From: Candidatus Mcinerneyibacteriota bacterium
GTDB lineage: Bacteria; Macinerneyibacteriota; Macinerneyibacteria; Macinerneyibacteriales; DSCS01
Assembly: GCA_016937175.1 (NCBI GenBank)
Contig: JAFGWL010000056.1
Location: forward strand, 186,001 to 250,000
Direction: 5' to 3'
DNA length: 64,000 nucleotides
The position numbers and the translations under genes are program-made. Positions 50,656-59,366 of the stretch are shown one piece after another. The notes below the pieces were generated by a model, which worked only from the letters and a program-made list of their open reading frames with translations, ran no database searches and was not told the DNA's origin. Numbering within the stretch: position 1 is the first letter of the stretch; each line of letters begins with the position of its first letter.

Positions 50656-50683
50656 ATTCTACCCTGTTTTCATCTCCGTGCAA
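50656..50683 (-). promoter_or_regulatory. promoter of the small protein-FAD dehydrogenase operon
   Basis: TTGCAC (50678-50683), 16-base spacer, TAGAAT (50656-50661) on the minus strand. Confidence 0.6.
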
Positions 50684-50693
50684 GAGGGCTTTC

Positions 50694-51983
50694 TCAATGC
50701 TTTTCCAGAGAAAATTTAAGCAGCCCGTCCCACGAACCCGCTTCTTCACTCTCTGCTCCGTACAAAGTAAGTTCCTCAACACGGGGCAACCGGAGGCCCA
50801 GAGAAAAGATGCCGTTCCCTTCCGGGGCCAGCGGGATCATCTCTTCATGAGCCAGGAAAGCAGCCTTGGCGTAACCGGGAAGAAGAAACCGGAAAGTCAC
50901 ATACTCCCCCTGCTTTAACGGTCCGGGCCGGGGGAGAAGGAGCCGCCCTTGATGTTCATTAAAATCCCGATAAGCTACCGGGAAGGTATACGATACCCCT
51001 TCTGCTACGCGGAGGGAGATCTCACCGGCCAGCTCCATCCTGGCCTCTCCGGGGTCTCCGGCAAAGAGGAGAAGGTCAAAAACCCCTGACTCGGGAAAGA
51101 GGAGGGTGAGAGAAAGCTTTTCCTCTTCTTCGTCCACCCAGGCCAGCTCTCCTGGAAAGAACTCCCTCCCTTTATGGATCCGGGCCGTGAGACGGACCTT
51201 TTTCTTAGGTATAAAATCGAGGATGAAGGGATTGGATACACCTGTTCCTTCTCTCATTTCCTCAAGGGATGACCTGTCGAAATAATCAAAATAGGGGCCT
51301 GTCAATAAGGGGCGTCTGAAAAATTCATCCCTTGTCACTCTTTTCTCCAGCAGCTGCCAGACAGGGTCTTCGGGAAGGTGGGTGGAGATCATCTCGTGTG
51401 CCGGGATGAAGAGATAGGCTGTCGAATAGCGGGGCTTATAACCTTCTCCTGAAAGAAAGCCCGCATCCCAGGTAGTATCGACAAGATACCATTCATTTCT
51501 GATCTTCACGGCATTCCAGGCATGGCTCAGCGTCTCTCTCTTCTCTTTACGGAGAGGCAGACGGACTTCTCCGCGTATGATAACACATTCCGCTCCCGAA
51601 GCTGTCACCAGAGCTTGGAAAAGACGGGCATAACCTTCACAGACAGCTCTTTTCTTTCTTAAGACAGAGGCTGTATCCTGAGGAGGGATCCGTCCCGAAA
51701 AGAGAGCCTCTGTATCGTAAGTGATGTGTAAAGAGACCCAGTCGTGGAGCATTTTGATACGGAGAAACTCTTCCTCTTGTCCCTCCAGAAACCGAAAGAC
51801 CCATTCTCCAAGGGCATTGCGCCCTCCTTCTTCCTTTGAGACAGCGGGCGGGGCTTCATATGAGCCGACTCCGGGATACGGCTCATCCTTAAAGGATGGG
51901 ACGATCTCTCTTCCGCAAATGGGAGAGATCAGCAATAACAGCAGGATCAAAGCAAGTTCAGATTCCCGCAGCCCTCTCTTCAC
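50694..51983 (-). CDS. exported transglutaminase-like protein
   Basis: About 429 residues. A GTG at 51983 gives a signal peptide (KRGLRESELALILLLLLISP, Cys near 23) and has AGGAG before it; the ATG at 51998 gives a less typical start. The transglutaminase core has Cys 115 in RAVCEGYARLF, His 154 in LSHAWNAVKI and Asp in YLVDTTWDAG near 169. This resembles kyphoscoliosis/CYK3-type domains, which act as proteases or binding modules. The beta-rich C-terminal half (230-429) is unrecognised. It is cotranscribed with the lipoprotein three bases upstream. Confidence 0.88.
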   Translation of the reverse strand: MKRGLRESELALILLLLLISPICGREIVPSFKDEPYPGVGSYEAPPAVSKEEGGRNALGEWVFRFLEGQEEEFLRIKMLHDWVSLHITYDTEALFSGRIPPQDTASVLRKKRAVCEGYARLFQALVTASGAECVIIRGEVRLPLRKEKRETLSHAWNAVKIRNEWYLVDTTWDAGFLSGEGYKPRYSTAYLFIPAHEMISTHLPEDPVWQLLEKRVTRDEFFRRPLLTGPYFDYFDRSSLEEMREGTGVSNPFILDFIPKKKVRLTARIHKGREFFPGELAWVDEEEEKLSLTLLFPESGVFDLLLFAGDPGEARMELAGEISLRVAEGVSYTFPVAYRDFNEHQGRLLLPRPGPLKQGEYVTFRFLLPGYAKAAFLAHEEMIPLAPEGNGIFSLGLRLPRVEELTLYGAESEEAGSWDGLLKFSLEKH

Positions 51984-52001
51984 CGTTTCTCCTGACATTA
52001 C

Positions 52002-52778
52002 CTATTCTGTCTCGGCAGGGTAAAGGGTGACACTCAGGTCTCCCGCAATAAGTGAGACAGCGTAATAGGGCAGAACGGCGAGGTCTTTCCAATCATCCCA
52101 GGAGAGAGGGACATTTCCAAAAAGGCCCGGCGAATTCAGCATAAAATCTGAGACACTGGAATAGGATGCGGGATATTGTGAAGAGACATGAAGGCGGATA
52201 TCCTGTCCGCTGAAGAGATAGTACATCTTGGCATATCGGAAAAAGGGATCTGTGTTGTTTTCAAAGATCGAGAGGATATACATCCCGTCCCCATTGAGCG
52301 CTGCTGCGAACTCAATCCTGACCTGGGGCATATTCGTCGTAGTGAGTCTCCCCTGGTAAGATTGGGGATTATACTCTATACGGGACTGGTATTCTCCCGG
52401 GGCCCCCGTGTTCGTATACCACTCTGCCAGATAATAATCGGTCATCGGGGCAATGATCCCGATGATATGGTCCTCTCCGTCATAGAACTCGAATTCCCAT
52501 TGCTGCTCTTCATCATTCCAGGTCTTTTCCTGGCAGATCAGAAGAAAGCGGCTGATCTCTGATAAAGCCGTCTCAAAGACAGGCTCAAGCCATTGAGCGG
52601 CGAAACCCGGGTCAAAATCGCCGGCTTCTATATAAAGAGCCTGGGAAAGGGATATCATGTTATTATAGAGCCCCTCGGGGGGATTGAACGTGGGGCCTGT
52701 AAAACTTACTTCATCGTCTTTGCCGCATCCGGATAGAAGGACGGAAGCCAGCAAAGCAAAAAAGAACACTCTTCTCAT
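52002..52778 (-). CDS. lipoprotein of unknown function
   Basis: 258 residues with a lipobox at Cys 18 (SVLLSGC), followed by GKDDEVSFTG, so it is a periplasmic or outer-membrane lipoprotein. The body is a mixture of helices and strands with no motif I recognise, though long aromatic strands (FYDGEDHIIGIIAPMTDYYL) suggest a beta sandwich. AAGGAGG precedes the ATG. The transglutaminase gene starts 3 to 18 bases after its stop, so the two are likely partners. Confidence 0.78.
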   Translation of the reverse strand: MRRVFFFALLASVLLSGCGKDDEVSFTGPTFNPPEGLYNNMISLSQALYIEAGDFDPGFAAQWLEPVFETALSEISRFLLICQEKTWNDEEQQWEFEFYDGEDHIIGIIAPMTDYYLAEWYTNTGAPGEYQSRIEYNPQSYQGRLTTTNMPQVRIEFAAALNGDGMYILSIFENNTDPFFRYAKMYYLFSGQDIRLHVSSQYPASYSSVSDFMLNSPGLFGNVPLSWDDWKDLAVLPYYAVSLIAGDLSVTLYPAETE

Positions 52779-52801
52779 GAAAGACCTCCTTGGTAATCCT
52801 T

Positions 52802-52830
52802 ATGCTACCACGGCTCTTCGGAAATAACAA
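52802..52830 (-). promoter_or_regulatory. promoter of the lipoprotein-transglutaminase operon
   Basis: TTGTTA (52825-52830), 17-base spacer, TAGCAT (52802-52807) on the minus strand. Confidence 0.5.
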
Positions 52831-52839
52831 GTCTGACAT

Positions 52840-54009
52840 TCACTCTTCCGGGAAGAGAAGGCCCTTGACCTCCAACCTGACTCTTTCCAGAGCCCGAGAG
52901 CATTCTTCCGCATCCCGGGTCGCCCTGGTCTGGAAAAGATCGTAAAAGAGAGGCATAAGAACCGACTCTTCCAAAAACCCCAGCGCCACTGCCGTTTCTG
53001 CCGCATAGAGGAGGTCTTTAAAGGCTTTCTCCCCATCAGGGTCCAGAGGCTTCGACAAGAGTGTCAGGACAGCCTGATGCCCCTCCTCCTTCAAACGGGA
53101 CTCTTCCTGTTCAAGGAACGATTCGATCTCTTCCCAGATGCTTTGAGGAAGCTCTTGCGACGAGGCGCGTATGTTTTCACGAAGATGGTCTCTCCGGGAA
53201 GGCCCGGTCAGCGCACATATGACTCCGGGGCGTCTGAGGACCCAGGCGATGGCAGTCTGGATTGGTGTCATTTCGTGATCTCCGGCTATCTCCTTAAGAT
53301 AATCTGCAATACGAAGGGCAGATGAGAGCCTTTCTCTTTGAAACAAAGGGTCGATGGCCCTGATGTCCCCTTTGTCAAAACAGGACTCTTCCCCTCGTTT
53401 CCGGGCCAGAACCCCCCGTCCTGTAACACTGAAGGCTACGATCCCGGTCTTATATTGCCTGCAGAGAGGGAAGAGCTCCCGCTCGCCTTGCCTGGCGACT
53501 ACACTGTATTCTCCCATAACAGAAAAGAGCTTCCCTGATTCCATATATCTCTTTACCCGATGAGGAGGGAGATGCCCCACTCCATAGTGCCGGATCTTTC
53601 CTTCACGGACAAGCTTCTCCAGAGCAGTTACTGTCTCTTCTACAGGCGTCTCCGGATCGTCAAAATGAATATTGTAAAGATCGATATAATCTGTTTTCAG
53701 CCGTTTCAGGCTGGCCTCACATGCCCGGTAAAGGGACTCGGTCCTCAGATCCGCTTTTCCGGAAGCATCGGGGCTCACTTTTGTTGAGAGGAAAAGAGAA
53801 GTCCTCCTTTTGCCCAGGACCTCTCCGAGGATCTCTTCAGCTGACCCATACCCCTGGGCCGTATCAAAATAGGTCACCCCGTTTTCTATAGCGTAATCCA
53901 GTGTCTTTTTGTATTCCTGGATATCAACTGTCCCGTAGGCCCCTGAAAGGCCGTAACATCCCATTCCGATCTCGGAAAAACGTTCACCCTGATGTTCGCG
54001 GTATTTCAT
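52840..54009 (-). CDS. aldo/keto reductase with C-terminal extension
   Basis: About 389 residues. The TIM-barrel part (1-300) has FDTAQGYGSAEEI with the Asp and Tyr, LSTKVSPD with Lys and YNIHFDDPETPVEE with His. The last ~90 residues (EEIESFLEQEESRLKEEG to KGLLFPEE) form an extra helical region that I do not recognise; standard enzymes end near 320. AAGGAGGCAGAG lies before the ATG at 54009, preferred to a frame start at 54048. Substrate unknown. Confidence 0.9.
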   Translation of the reverse strand: MKYREHQGERFSEIGMGCYGLSGAYGTVDIQEYKKTLDYAIENGVTYFDTAQGYGSAEEILGEVLGKRRTSLFLSTKVSPDASGKADLRTESLYRACEASLKRLKTDYIDLYNIHFDDPETPVEETVTALEKLVREGKIRHYGVGHLPPHRVKRYMESGKLFSVMGEYSVVARQGERELFPLCRQYKTGIVAFSVTGRGVLARKRGEESCFDKGDIRAIDPLFQRERLSSALRIADYLKEIAGDHEMTPIQTAIAWVLRRPGVICALTGPSRRDHLRENIRASSQELPQSIWEEIESFLEQEESRLKEEGHQAVLTLLSKPLDPDGEKAFKDLLYAAETAVALGFLEESVLMPLFYDLFQTRATRDAEECSRALERVRLEVKGLLFPEE

Positions 54010-54078
54010 CTCTGCCTCCTTTTGAAAAATTTCTTCAAAATGAGACACAAGACTCTTAAGAATGTTTCGTCTGTCTGA

Positions 54079-54957
54079 TCAGTAGATCCTCTCCCGCAGG
54101 ACTCCGCCCGGGGTGAAGGAGACGATCACAGGGGGGACTTGCAGGAGTTCATTCTCATAGAGGGTAAAGACTTCCTCGCTTTCTTCGGTCACCGCCGCTG
54201 CAGCCCTGTCCAGAAGAGCGTAGTCTGAGTCACTCATTTCACTTTCCGACTGGGCAGCCAGCCCCCAGCCGTCCCAGGGAAGGAGTTCTACTTTGTTCAA
54301 AGCAGCCAGGTCCCTCAAGAGGTTTCCCCGGACAAACCAGAGGCCCCGCATATCAAAGATCCCGAACTTTTCAGGATCCTCACGTCCTTCCCGGCACAGC
54401 TGCCAAGCTTCAGCAGCATTCAGAAATCGTCCCGGGGGCATATCCAGGGTATCAAACCCGATTCCCAGCTTCTCTCGCATAAGGTCATCGATCTGGGGAT
54501 CAGCCAGGATCCACCGTCCGTTCTCTTCATCCCAATACTCCACTACCCAATGGTCCTCAAAACGGCCGGGATTGAAATAGGTCCCGAAACCGCAGCGGGC
54601 TACGGCAGGAATTCCCTTATACCGTAGAAGTGAGACCAGAAAGACACTGAAATCGCGGCAGTTACCATAGAATCTCTTATCGTAAGGGCGTTTTTCAGAA
54701 AGAGGACGGCTGTCCATAGCCATGACCGTCTTCAAGATCTTCCCGACAAACCGGGATTGCACATGCTCTTTCTGCTCTTCTGTTACAGTAATCCCGTATC
54801 GGCTTGCCCAGTGGATATGGATAAATAGTTTCTGGATCAGCGACACCATTCCGGGAACATCATCCGGGGCTGCTTTGAAAAGTTCCCCTAGAGTACCGGG
54901 GGACGTGATAATACCCTGTTTTGCGTAAAACTTGATGATATCCCGCATGCTTTTCAT
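54079..54957 (-). CDS. transglutaminase-like cysteine protein
   Basis: 292 residues without a signal peptide, so probably cytosolic. The transglutaminase triad is visible: Cys 100 in FYGNCRDFSVFLVSLL, His 136 in FEDHWVVEYWD and Asp 153 in WILADPQID. Such domains can be proteases or amidases. A helical region precedes it and a longer C-terminal region follows. AAGGAGGC lies before the ATG, and a GNAT gene ends three bases upstream, so the two are cotranscribed. Confidence 0.88.
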   Translation of the reverse strand: MKSMRDIIKFYAKQGIITSPGTLGELFKAAPDDVPGMVSLIQKLFIHIHWASRYGITVTEEQKEHVQSRFVGKILKTVMAMDSRPLSEKRPYDKRFYGNCRDFSVFLVSLLRYKGIPAVARCGFGTYFNPGRFEDHWVVEYWDEENGRWILADPQIDDLMREKLGIGFDTLDMPPGRFLNAAEAWQLCREGREDPEKFGIFDMRGLWFVRGNLLRDLAALNKVELLPWDGWGLAAQSESEMSDSDYALLDRAAAAVTEESEEVFTLYENELLQVPPVIVSFTPGGVLRERIY

Positions 54958-54960
54958 AAA

Positions 54961-55476
54961 TCAGCCTCCTTCATTGCCGGGCCCTTTCCCATAATAGAGA
55001 GTGTGGCCGAACATTTCTACCCTGTCTGGACAGGTTTCTCCATACCGCCGGCGTCTGATTTCAATAAGGTTGAGTACATCATAACCGGTTGATTTCAGAA
55101 AAGAGAGCATGACTCTGTTATCAGGGTGAACCCAGAAAAAGAGAGTCTCCTGTCCCCGGGATTCAGCCAGGGCTTCTCCGATAGTGACAAACTGTCGGGC
55201 GATCCCCTTTCTTCGACAGGCCGGATCCACGAAGAGTTGTTCCATCCAGACGGTCCTCTCCTCGTCTTTAAAGACACAATATCCATTCAGTGTCTCTTCT
55301 TCAGCCACATAGATGATAAAACGCTCTTGGGATAAGTCCTCCGTCAGCTCTCTTCGGGCCTCCTCAGGAGTGTAGGAGCCAGGACGCCCTCTCATCCGGG
55401 CTATCTCTGAGCGGAACTTACGGATAAGCTCCGTAAGAGCCTTTTCATCTCCAGGCTTAGCCAGGCGATAGATCAT
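54961..55476 (-). CDS. GNAT family N-acetyltransferase
   Basis: 171 residues. The acetyl-CoA pyrophosphate loop is ACRRKGIARQFVTIGEALA near 100-118, and MEQLFVDPACR precedes it. Single-domain GNAT; substrate unknown. AGGGAGGCACG precedes the ATG. It is transcribed ahead of the cytosolic transglutaminase-like gene. Confidence 0.9.
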   Translation of the reverse strand: MIYRLAKPGDEKALTELIRKFRSEIARMRGRPGSYTPEEARRELTEDLSQERFIIYVAEEETLNGYCVFKDEERTVWMEQLFVDPACRRKGIARQFVTIGEALAESRGQETLFFWVHPDNRVMLSFLKSTGYDVLNLIEIRRRRYGETCPDRVEMFGHTLYYGKGPGNEGG

Positions 55477-55529
55477 CGTGCCTCCCTGTCAGTATCTTTC
55501 CCTCTTCAATTAAAAAAGATATGGTACGC

Positions 55530-56144
55530 TCACTCTCTTTCGACTTTCCTGATGATCTTGACCAGAATTAGGATCAGCGATCCGGCGACAAGTCCGTAAT
55601 CAAGGGAGACCCCCAGCCTGATAGCGCCGAAAAGTCCGTAGAAAAGGCCGAAAAATCCCAGCACAAGCGACCAGGCTTTCGACTTCAGGGCATTAAAGAG
55701 CAGTGTAAAACCGATGACAATGGCGAGAGTAGGGCAGGGGACGATCCCAGTGGGCGCTCCGTAAAGGTAGGGGACAAGAGATTCGACAGGCAGAAAATGG
55801 GGATAGAACCAGCCCAGGGCGATCATAATAGCTCCGGACAAAGCAAAAATATTCCACCCGGTGGTGACCTTCTCCTCAGGCATACGGGCGCTGAGAGTCA
55901 CAAGAACCAGAAAGAGCGCAGCAAACAGGAGTCCGTTGAATATATTCGCTGTGATAAGAGCCAGGACCGAGACCGACAGGATGGGAAGCGTCAACACCAC
56001 TCCGGCCTGCCGGCGGGTAGGCCTCCATCCGGCCACCAAAGCTATGATCCCGATCAAAAAAAGAATGTGCCAGATCACAGCCAATGGGAAAAACTGTCTG
56101 CTGAGGATCTTCAATCCCAAGAGAATACGCATGACATCAGGCAT
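55530..56144 (-). CDS. DUF6064-like multi-pass membrane protein
   Basis: 204 residues with six or seven hydrophobic helices. The segment YLYGAPTGIVPCPTLAIVIGF is reminiscent of the DUF6064 family of predicted membrane proteins, whose function is unknown. No transport motif is seen. GAGGAGGGTGT precedes the ATG, and a promoter with exact consensus boxes drives it. It is divergent from a ferritin-like gene. Confidence 0.8.
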   Translation of the reverse strand: MPDVMRILLGLKILSRQFFPLAVIWHILFLIGIIALVAGWRPTRRQAGVVLTLPILSVSVLALITANIFNGLLFAALFLVLVTLSARMPEEKVTTGWNIFALSGAIMIALGWFYPHFLPVESLVPYLYGAPTGIVPCPTLAIVIGFTLLFNALKSKAWSLVLGFFGLFYGLFGAIRLGVSLDYGLVAGSLILILVKIIRKVERE

Positions 56145-56173
56145 AACACCCTCCTCTGTTTTTATAATTATAT

Positions 56174-56201
56174 ATTATAAGGCTCTGCCCTTTTTTGTCA
56201 A
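56174..56201 (-). promoter_or_regulatory. consensus promoter of the DUF6064-like gene
   Basis: Exact TTGACA (56196-56201), 16-base spacer, exact TATAAT (56174-56179) on the minus strand. Confidence 0.8.
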
Positions 56202-56227
56202 TTATTCTTGTCCCTCCACTCATAGAT

Positions 56228-56256
56228 TTGACATCAGCCCTCTTTTTCTCTATACT
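56228..56256 (+). promoter_or_regulatory. promoter of the ferritin-like gene
   Basis: Exact TTGACA at 56228-56233, 17-base spacer, TATACT at 56251-56256; AAGGAGGTG then precedes the ATG. Confidence 0.8.
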
Positions 56257-56290
56257 CAAATGTGATCACCCATTTTTATAAGGAGGTGTT

Positions 56291-56803
56291 ATGGGTAAAC
56301 GAGGAATAGAGATTTTGGATATTGATGTGAAGGCCTTGATCAAAATGCTGAACGAAGCCCTTTCGGAAGAGTGGTTGGCTTATTACCAGTACTGGGTGGG
56401 CTCCCGTGTCATCGAGGGGCCCATGCGGACAGAGGTCGAACCTGAACTCCAGGTCCACGCCGACGAGGAGCTGAACCATGCTGTCATGGTGGCTGACCGC
56501 ATCATCCAGCTGGGAGGGACCCCGGTCCTCTCTCCGACCCAGTGGATGAAGCTCGCAAGGTGTGAATATGAAAGCCCGGAAGACCCTTATGTGGAAGTGA
56601 TCCTGCAGCAGAATCTCAACGGAGAACGATGTGCCATACAGAGGTATAAGGAGATCTGCGATTTCACCCTGGGAAAAGACCCCACCACCTACCAGATGGC
56701 ACTGACCATCCTCCAGGACGAACTGGAGCATGAGCAGGATATCGAAGACTGGATCAACGATATCGAACTACTTAAAGAGAATATCAAAAAAATGAGGATG
56801 TAA
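56291..56803 (+). CDS. ferritin-like protein (bacterioferritin/Dps-like group)
   Basis: 170 residues forming a four-helix bundle. Iron ligands are visible as SEEWLAYYQYWVG (Glu near 26-27), DEELNHAVMVADR (Glu 59/60, His 63), a Glu in NGERCAIQRYKEI, and DELEHEQDIEDW. The spacing suits a dinuclear iron centre of the ferritin/DpsL kind, used for iron storage or peroxide detoxification in the cytosol. It has its own strong promoter and terminator, so it is a single-gene unit. Confidence 0.9.
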   Translation: MGKRGIEILDIDVKALIKMLNEALSEEWLAYYQYWVGSRVIEGPMRTEVEPELQVHADEELNHAVMVADRIIQLGGTPVLSPTQWMKLARCEYESPEDPYVEVILQQNLNGERCAIQRYKEICDFTLGKDPTTYQMALTILQDELEHEQDIEDWINDIELLKENIKKMRM

Positions 56804-56806
56804 CCT

Positions 56807-56845
56807 GAGAGGGAGCGGGGTCCTTTCCGCTCCCCTCAATTTTTC
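56807..56845 (+). terminator. intrinsic terminator of the ferritin-like gene
   Basis: GGGAGCGG-(GGTCCTTT)-CCGCTCCC with flanking pairs (GAGA/CTC), followed by AATTTTTCTT: an eight-pair GC stem and U-tract. Confidence 0.8.
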
Positions 56846-56851
56846 TTATAC

Positions 56852-58363
56852 TCAGCGAAGACCCCGTTTGATTGATCCCAGAAGGCCACGGGCGATTTCT
56901 CTTCCTATAGTTCCCGTTACCGTACTGATAAAGGATTTCGTGATGCGTTCTGTGGAAAAGGGGCTGTTCTTTTTAGCCTTAGCCCTGGCCTTCTCTTCAG
57001 CCAGGCGCTGCTTTTCCATGGCTTTCGCCTCTTTTTCACGTAATTTCTTTATAGCCTCTTTTTCTTCCAGAGCAGCCTTTTCCTCATATTTTTTCTGAAT
57101 GATCTCGTGGGCTGATTCCGGATCAAGAGTCTGGGTATATTTATAAAACATAGGTGAGTTTTTGATGAGTGCGTCTCTTTTTTCTGTTGTGATGGTCCCG
57201 AATGCGCTTTTGGGAGGAGCGATCAGAGCCCGTTCGACCACAGAGGGCTTCCCCTCTTTATCCAGAAACGAGACCAGAGCTTCCCCTGTCTTCAATTCCG
57301 TGATCACGTCCTTGACATCAAAGTCCGGATTCTGCCTGAACGTATCCGCCGCCCCGTTGACAGCTTTCTGCTCTTTGGGCGTGAAGGCTCTCAAGGCATG
57401 CTGGACCCTGTTCCCCAACTGAGCGGAAACGCTGTCAGGGATATCCACCGGGTTCTGTGTCACAAAAAAGACACCGACTCCCTTGGACCGGATCAGGCGG
57501 ACCACAAGCTCGATCTTTTCCAGAAGGGCCTTGGGTGTATCATTGAAGAGGAGGTGCGCCTCATCAAAGAAGAAGACCAGTTTCGGCTTCTCCAGGTCTC
57601 CGACTTCAGGGAGCTCTTCGAAAAGCTCCGATAAAAGCCAAAGAAGGAAAGTCGAATAGATCCGGGGAGAATTAAAAAGGTCTTCTGCTGCCAGAATATT
57701 GATGATCCCCTTCCCGTTGATATCCTGCCCCAAAAGGTCTGCGATCTCCAGGGAAGGCTCGCCGAAAAAGAGATCTCCTCCGGCTGATTCCAACTGAAGA
57801 AGCGCCCGCTGGATCGCCCCGATAGAAGCTGATGTGATATTCCCGTATTTCAGAGTATACTCCCCGGCATGATCCCCCACATAATGAAGCATGGACCTGA
57901 GATCCTTCAGATCAAGCAAGAGCCATCCGTTTTCATCGGCAATGCGAAAAGCGATCTCCAGGACTCCCGCCTGAACGTCGTTGAGATCCATGAGCCGGCT
58001 CAGAAGAATAGGCCCCATTTCTGATATATCTGTACGCACCGGATGGCCCAGACGTCCGAAGACATCCCAGAGACGGACGGGAAAGGTTTTAAAGGCAAAC
58101 TTCTCCAGCCCTATATAATCGATCCGCTCCTGAAGTTTAGGGTTCATGGCCCCCGCTTCAGCCAGGCTTGCCAGGTCTCCTTTGACATCCGCCAAAAAAA
58201 CGGGGACTCCGATCTCGCTGAAGTGTTCCGCCATGATTTTCAAAGTTACAGTCTTGCCGGTTCCCGTAGCCCCTGCGATCAACCCGTGCCGATTGCTCAT
58301 ACGGGCCAAAAGCTCCACATGGCTTTTCCCCTTTCCTATGATAAAACGATGCTCTTCTGCCAT
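56852..58363 (-). CDS. HerA-like ATPase (DUF853/YjgR family)
   Basis: 503 residues. Walker A GATGTGKT at 31-38, Walker [12 protein letters not shown] near 263-273 and [13 protein letters not shown] near 300 are the HerA/FtsK-type ATPase motifs. [15 protein letters not shown] is specific to the DUF853 group. The C-terminal 90 residues are a charged coiled coil ([18 protein letters not shown]) ending in [20 protein letters not shown]. Its role is unknown; related ATPases act in DNA or protein remodelling. AAGGAGGGCC precedes the ATG. Confidence 0.92.
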   Translation of the reverse strand: MAEEHRFIIGKGKSHVELLARMSNRHGLIAGATGTGKTVTLKIMAEHFSEIGVPVFLADVKGDLASLAEAGAMNPKLQERIDYIGLEKFAFKTFPVRLWDVFGRLGHPVRTDISEMGPILLSRLMDLNDVQAGVLEIAFRIADENGWLLLDLKDLRSMLHYVGDHAGEYTLKYGNITSASIGAIQRALLQLESAGGDLFFGEPSLEIADLLGQDINGKGIINILAAEDLFNSPRIYSTFLLWLLSELFEELPEVGDLEKPKLVFFFDEAHLLFNDTPKALLEKIELVVRLIRSKGVGVFFVTQNPVDIPDSVSAQLGNRVQHALRAFTPKEQKAVNGAADTFRQNPDFDVKDVITELKTGEALVSFLDKEGKPSVVERALIAPPKSAFGTITTEKRDALIKNSPMFYKYTQTLDPESAHEIIQKKYEEKAALEEKEAIKKLREKEAKAMEKQRLAEEKARAKAKKNSPFSTERITKSFISTVTGTIGREIARGLLGSIKRGLR

Positions 58364-58387
58364 AAGGCCCTCCTTACTGATATCTCT

Positions 58388-58416
58388 ATCCTATTTCTAA
58401 AGCATATCTCCTGCAA
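58388..58416 (-). promoter_or_regulatory. promoter of the HerA-like gene
   Basis: TTGCAG (58411-58416), 17-base spacer, TAGGAT (58388-58393) on the minus strand. Confidence 0.45.
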
Positions 58417-58444
58417 TCCCATTATCACACTCTGAGAGAAGGCC

Positions 58445-58939
58445 TCAGGGAAGCGTCCCGGGCCATTGGATGACCTTGGCCAGCATCAGACAAGGGTTCT
58501 CCTTCCCCCAGAGTTCAGGGAACTCTTCTAAAGGCAGAAATCCCATGGAGGAATAGAAACGGCGGGTCCGTGTGTAATGGAGATCAGGATGAGCGCTGCT
58601 CAGAGTCTTCACGGTCAAAAAGACAAAATTTCTCTCTTTCAGGACCTCTTCGCATTTTTCGATGAGCATTTTACCATACCCCCGTCTTTGACAGCGTTTG
58701 AGAATCCCCATGACAAATACCTCAGCCGAATACCGGTTATGTTCGTGGAGGGAGACAAAACCCACATACTCCTCACCTTCCCGCACAGCAGCCATATACT
58801 TCTCCCGTGAATCCCTGATATACCGCTCAAGAGCTTCGGGGATCCCGAACCATTCGGGCAGGTCTGAGAGGATCCTGCTGCAGATCTCTTCTTTAGTCTC
58901 AGGCAGCAGCACTTCTGCTATTCTGATTTGGCGGTTCAT
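58445..58939 (-). CDS. GNAT family N-acetyltransferase
   Basis: 164 residues. The acetyl-CoA loop QRRGYGKMLIEKCEEVL is near 86-102 and the C-terminal YTRTRRFYSSMGFLPLEEFPELWGKENPCLM is the usual GNAT ending of the amino-acid-acetyl type. Substrate unknown. The ATG overlaps the VOC gene stop by four bases, so both are cotranslated. Confidence 0.92.
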   Translation of the reverse strand: MNRQIRIAEVLLPETKEEICSRILSDLPEWFGIPEALERYIRDSREKYMAAVREGEEYVGFVSLHEHNRYSAEVFVMGILKRCQRRGYGKMLIEKCEEVLKERNFVFLTVKTLSSAHPDLHYTRTRRFYSSMGFLPLEEFPELWGKENPCLMLAKVIQWPGTLP

Positions 58940-59346
58940 CCCTCGCCTCCCTGGTTCTCTTCACGCTGAGCCAGGGCCAGGACATGGCCGTCCAGATCCA
59001 TAACATAGGCTGCTCTGTCTCCCCAGTCTCTCTCTTTCAACGGCGAGAGAAGGCGCCCCCCAACCGACAAGGCCCGCTTCAAAACCGCCCCGGGATCCTC
59101 CAAAAGAAGATAGACCTCACACCGGGGGATCCCGGCACCCCGTGACGGATTGCAGACCTCTTCCCCCAGCAGAGTTTTGATGCTTTTTTCCGGCATCAGC
59201 CCCAGGCGAGCCCCGGGAGCCAGTTCAAACTGGGTCATCCCGGGTACATGGAACAGAGGAGGGCGGCCCAGGATCATTTCGTAAAATAAGCGACTCTTTT
59301 CCTGGTCAGCACAATAAAGAATGAACTCACATCCCTTATAACGCAT
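58936..59346 (-). CDS. VOC (glyoxalase/bleomycin resistance) superfamily protein
   Basis: 136 residues with paired beta-alpha-beta-beta-beta units. CEFILYCADQEKSRLFYEMILG starts the protein, FELAPGARLGLMPEKSI follows and DRAAYVMDLDGHVLALAQ ends it, the classic VOC closing with a metal-type Asp/His. Such proteins bind or change small compounds; substrate unknown. AAAGGAG precedes the ATG. Confidence 0.9.
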   Translation of the reverse strand: MRYKGCEFILYCADQEKSRLFYEMILGRPPLFHVPGMTQFELAPGARLGLMPEKSIKTLLGEEVCNPSRGAGIPRCEVYLLLEDPGAVLKRALSVGGRLLSPLKERDWGDRAAYVMDLDGHVLALAQREENQGGEG

Positions 59347-59366
59347 GTTGACTCCTTTACTCTATA

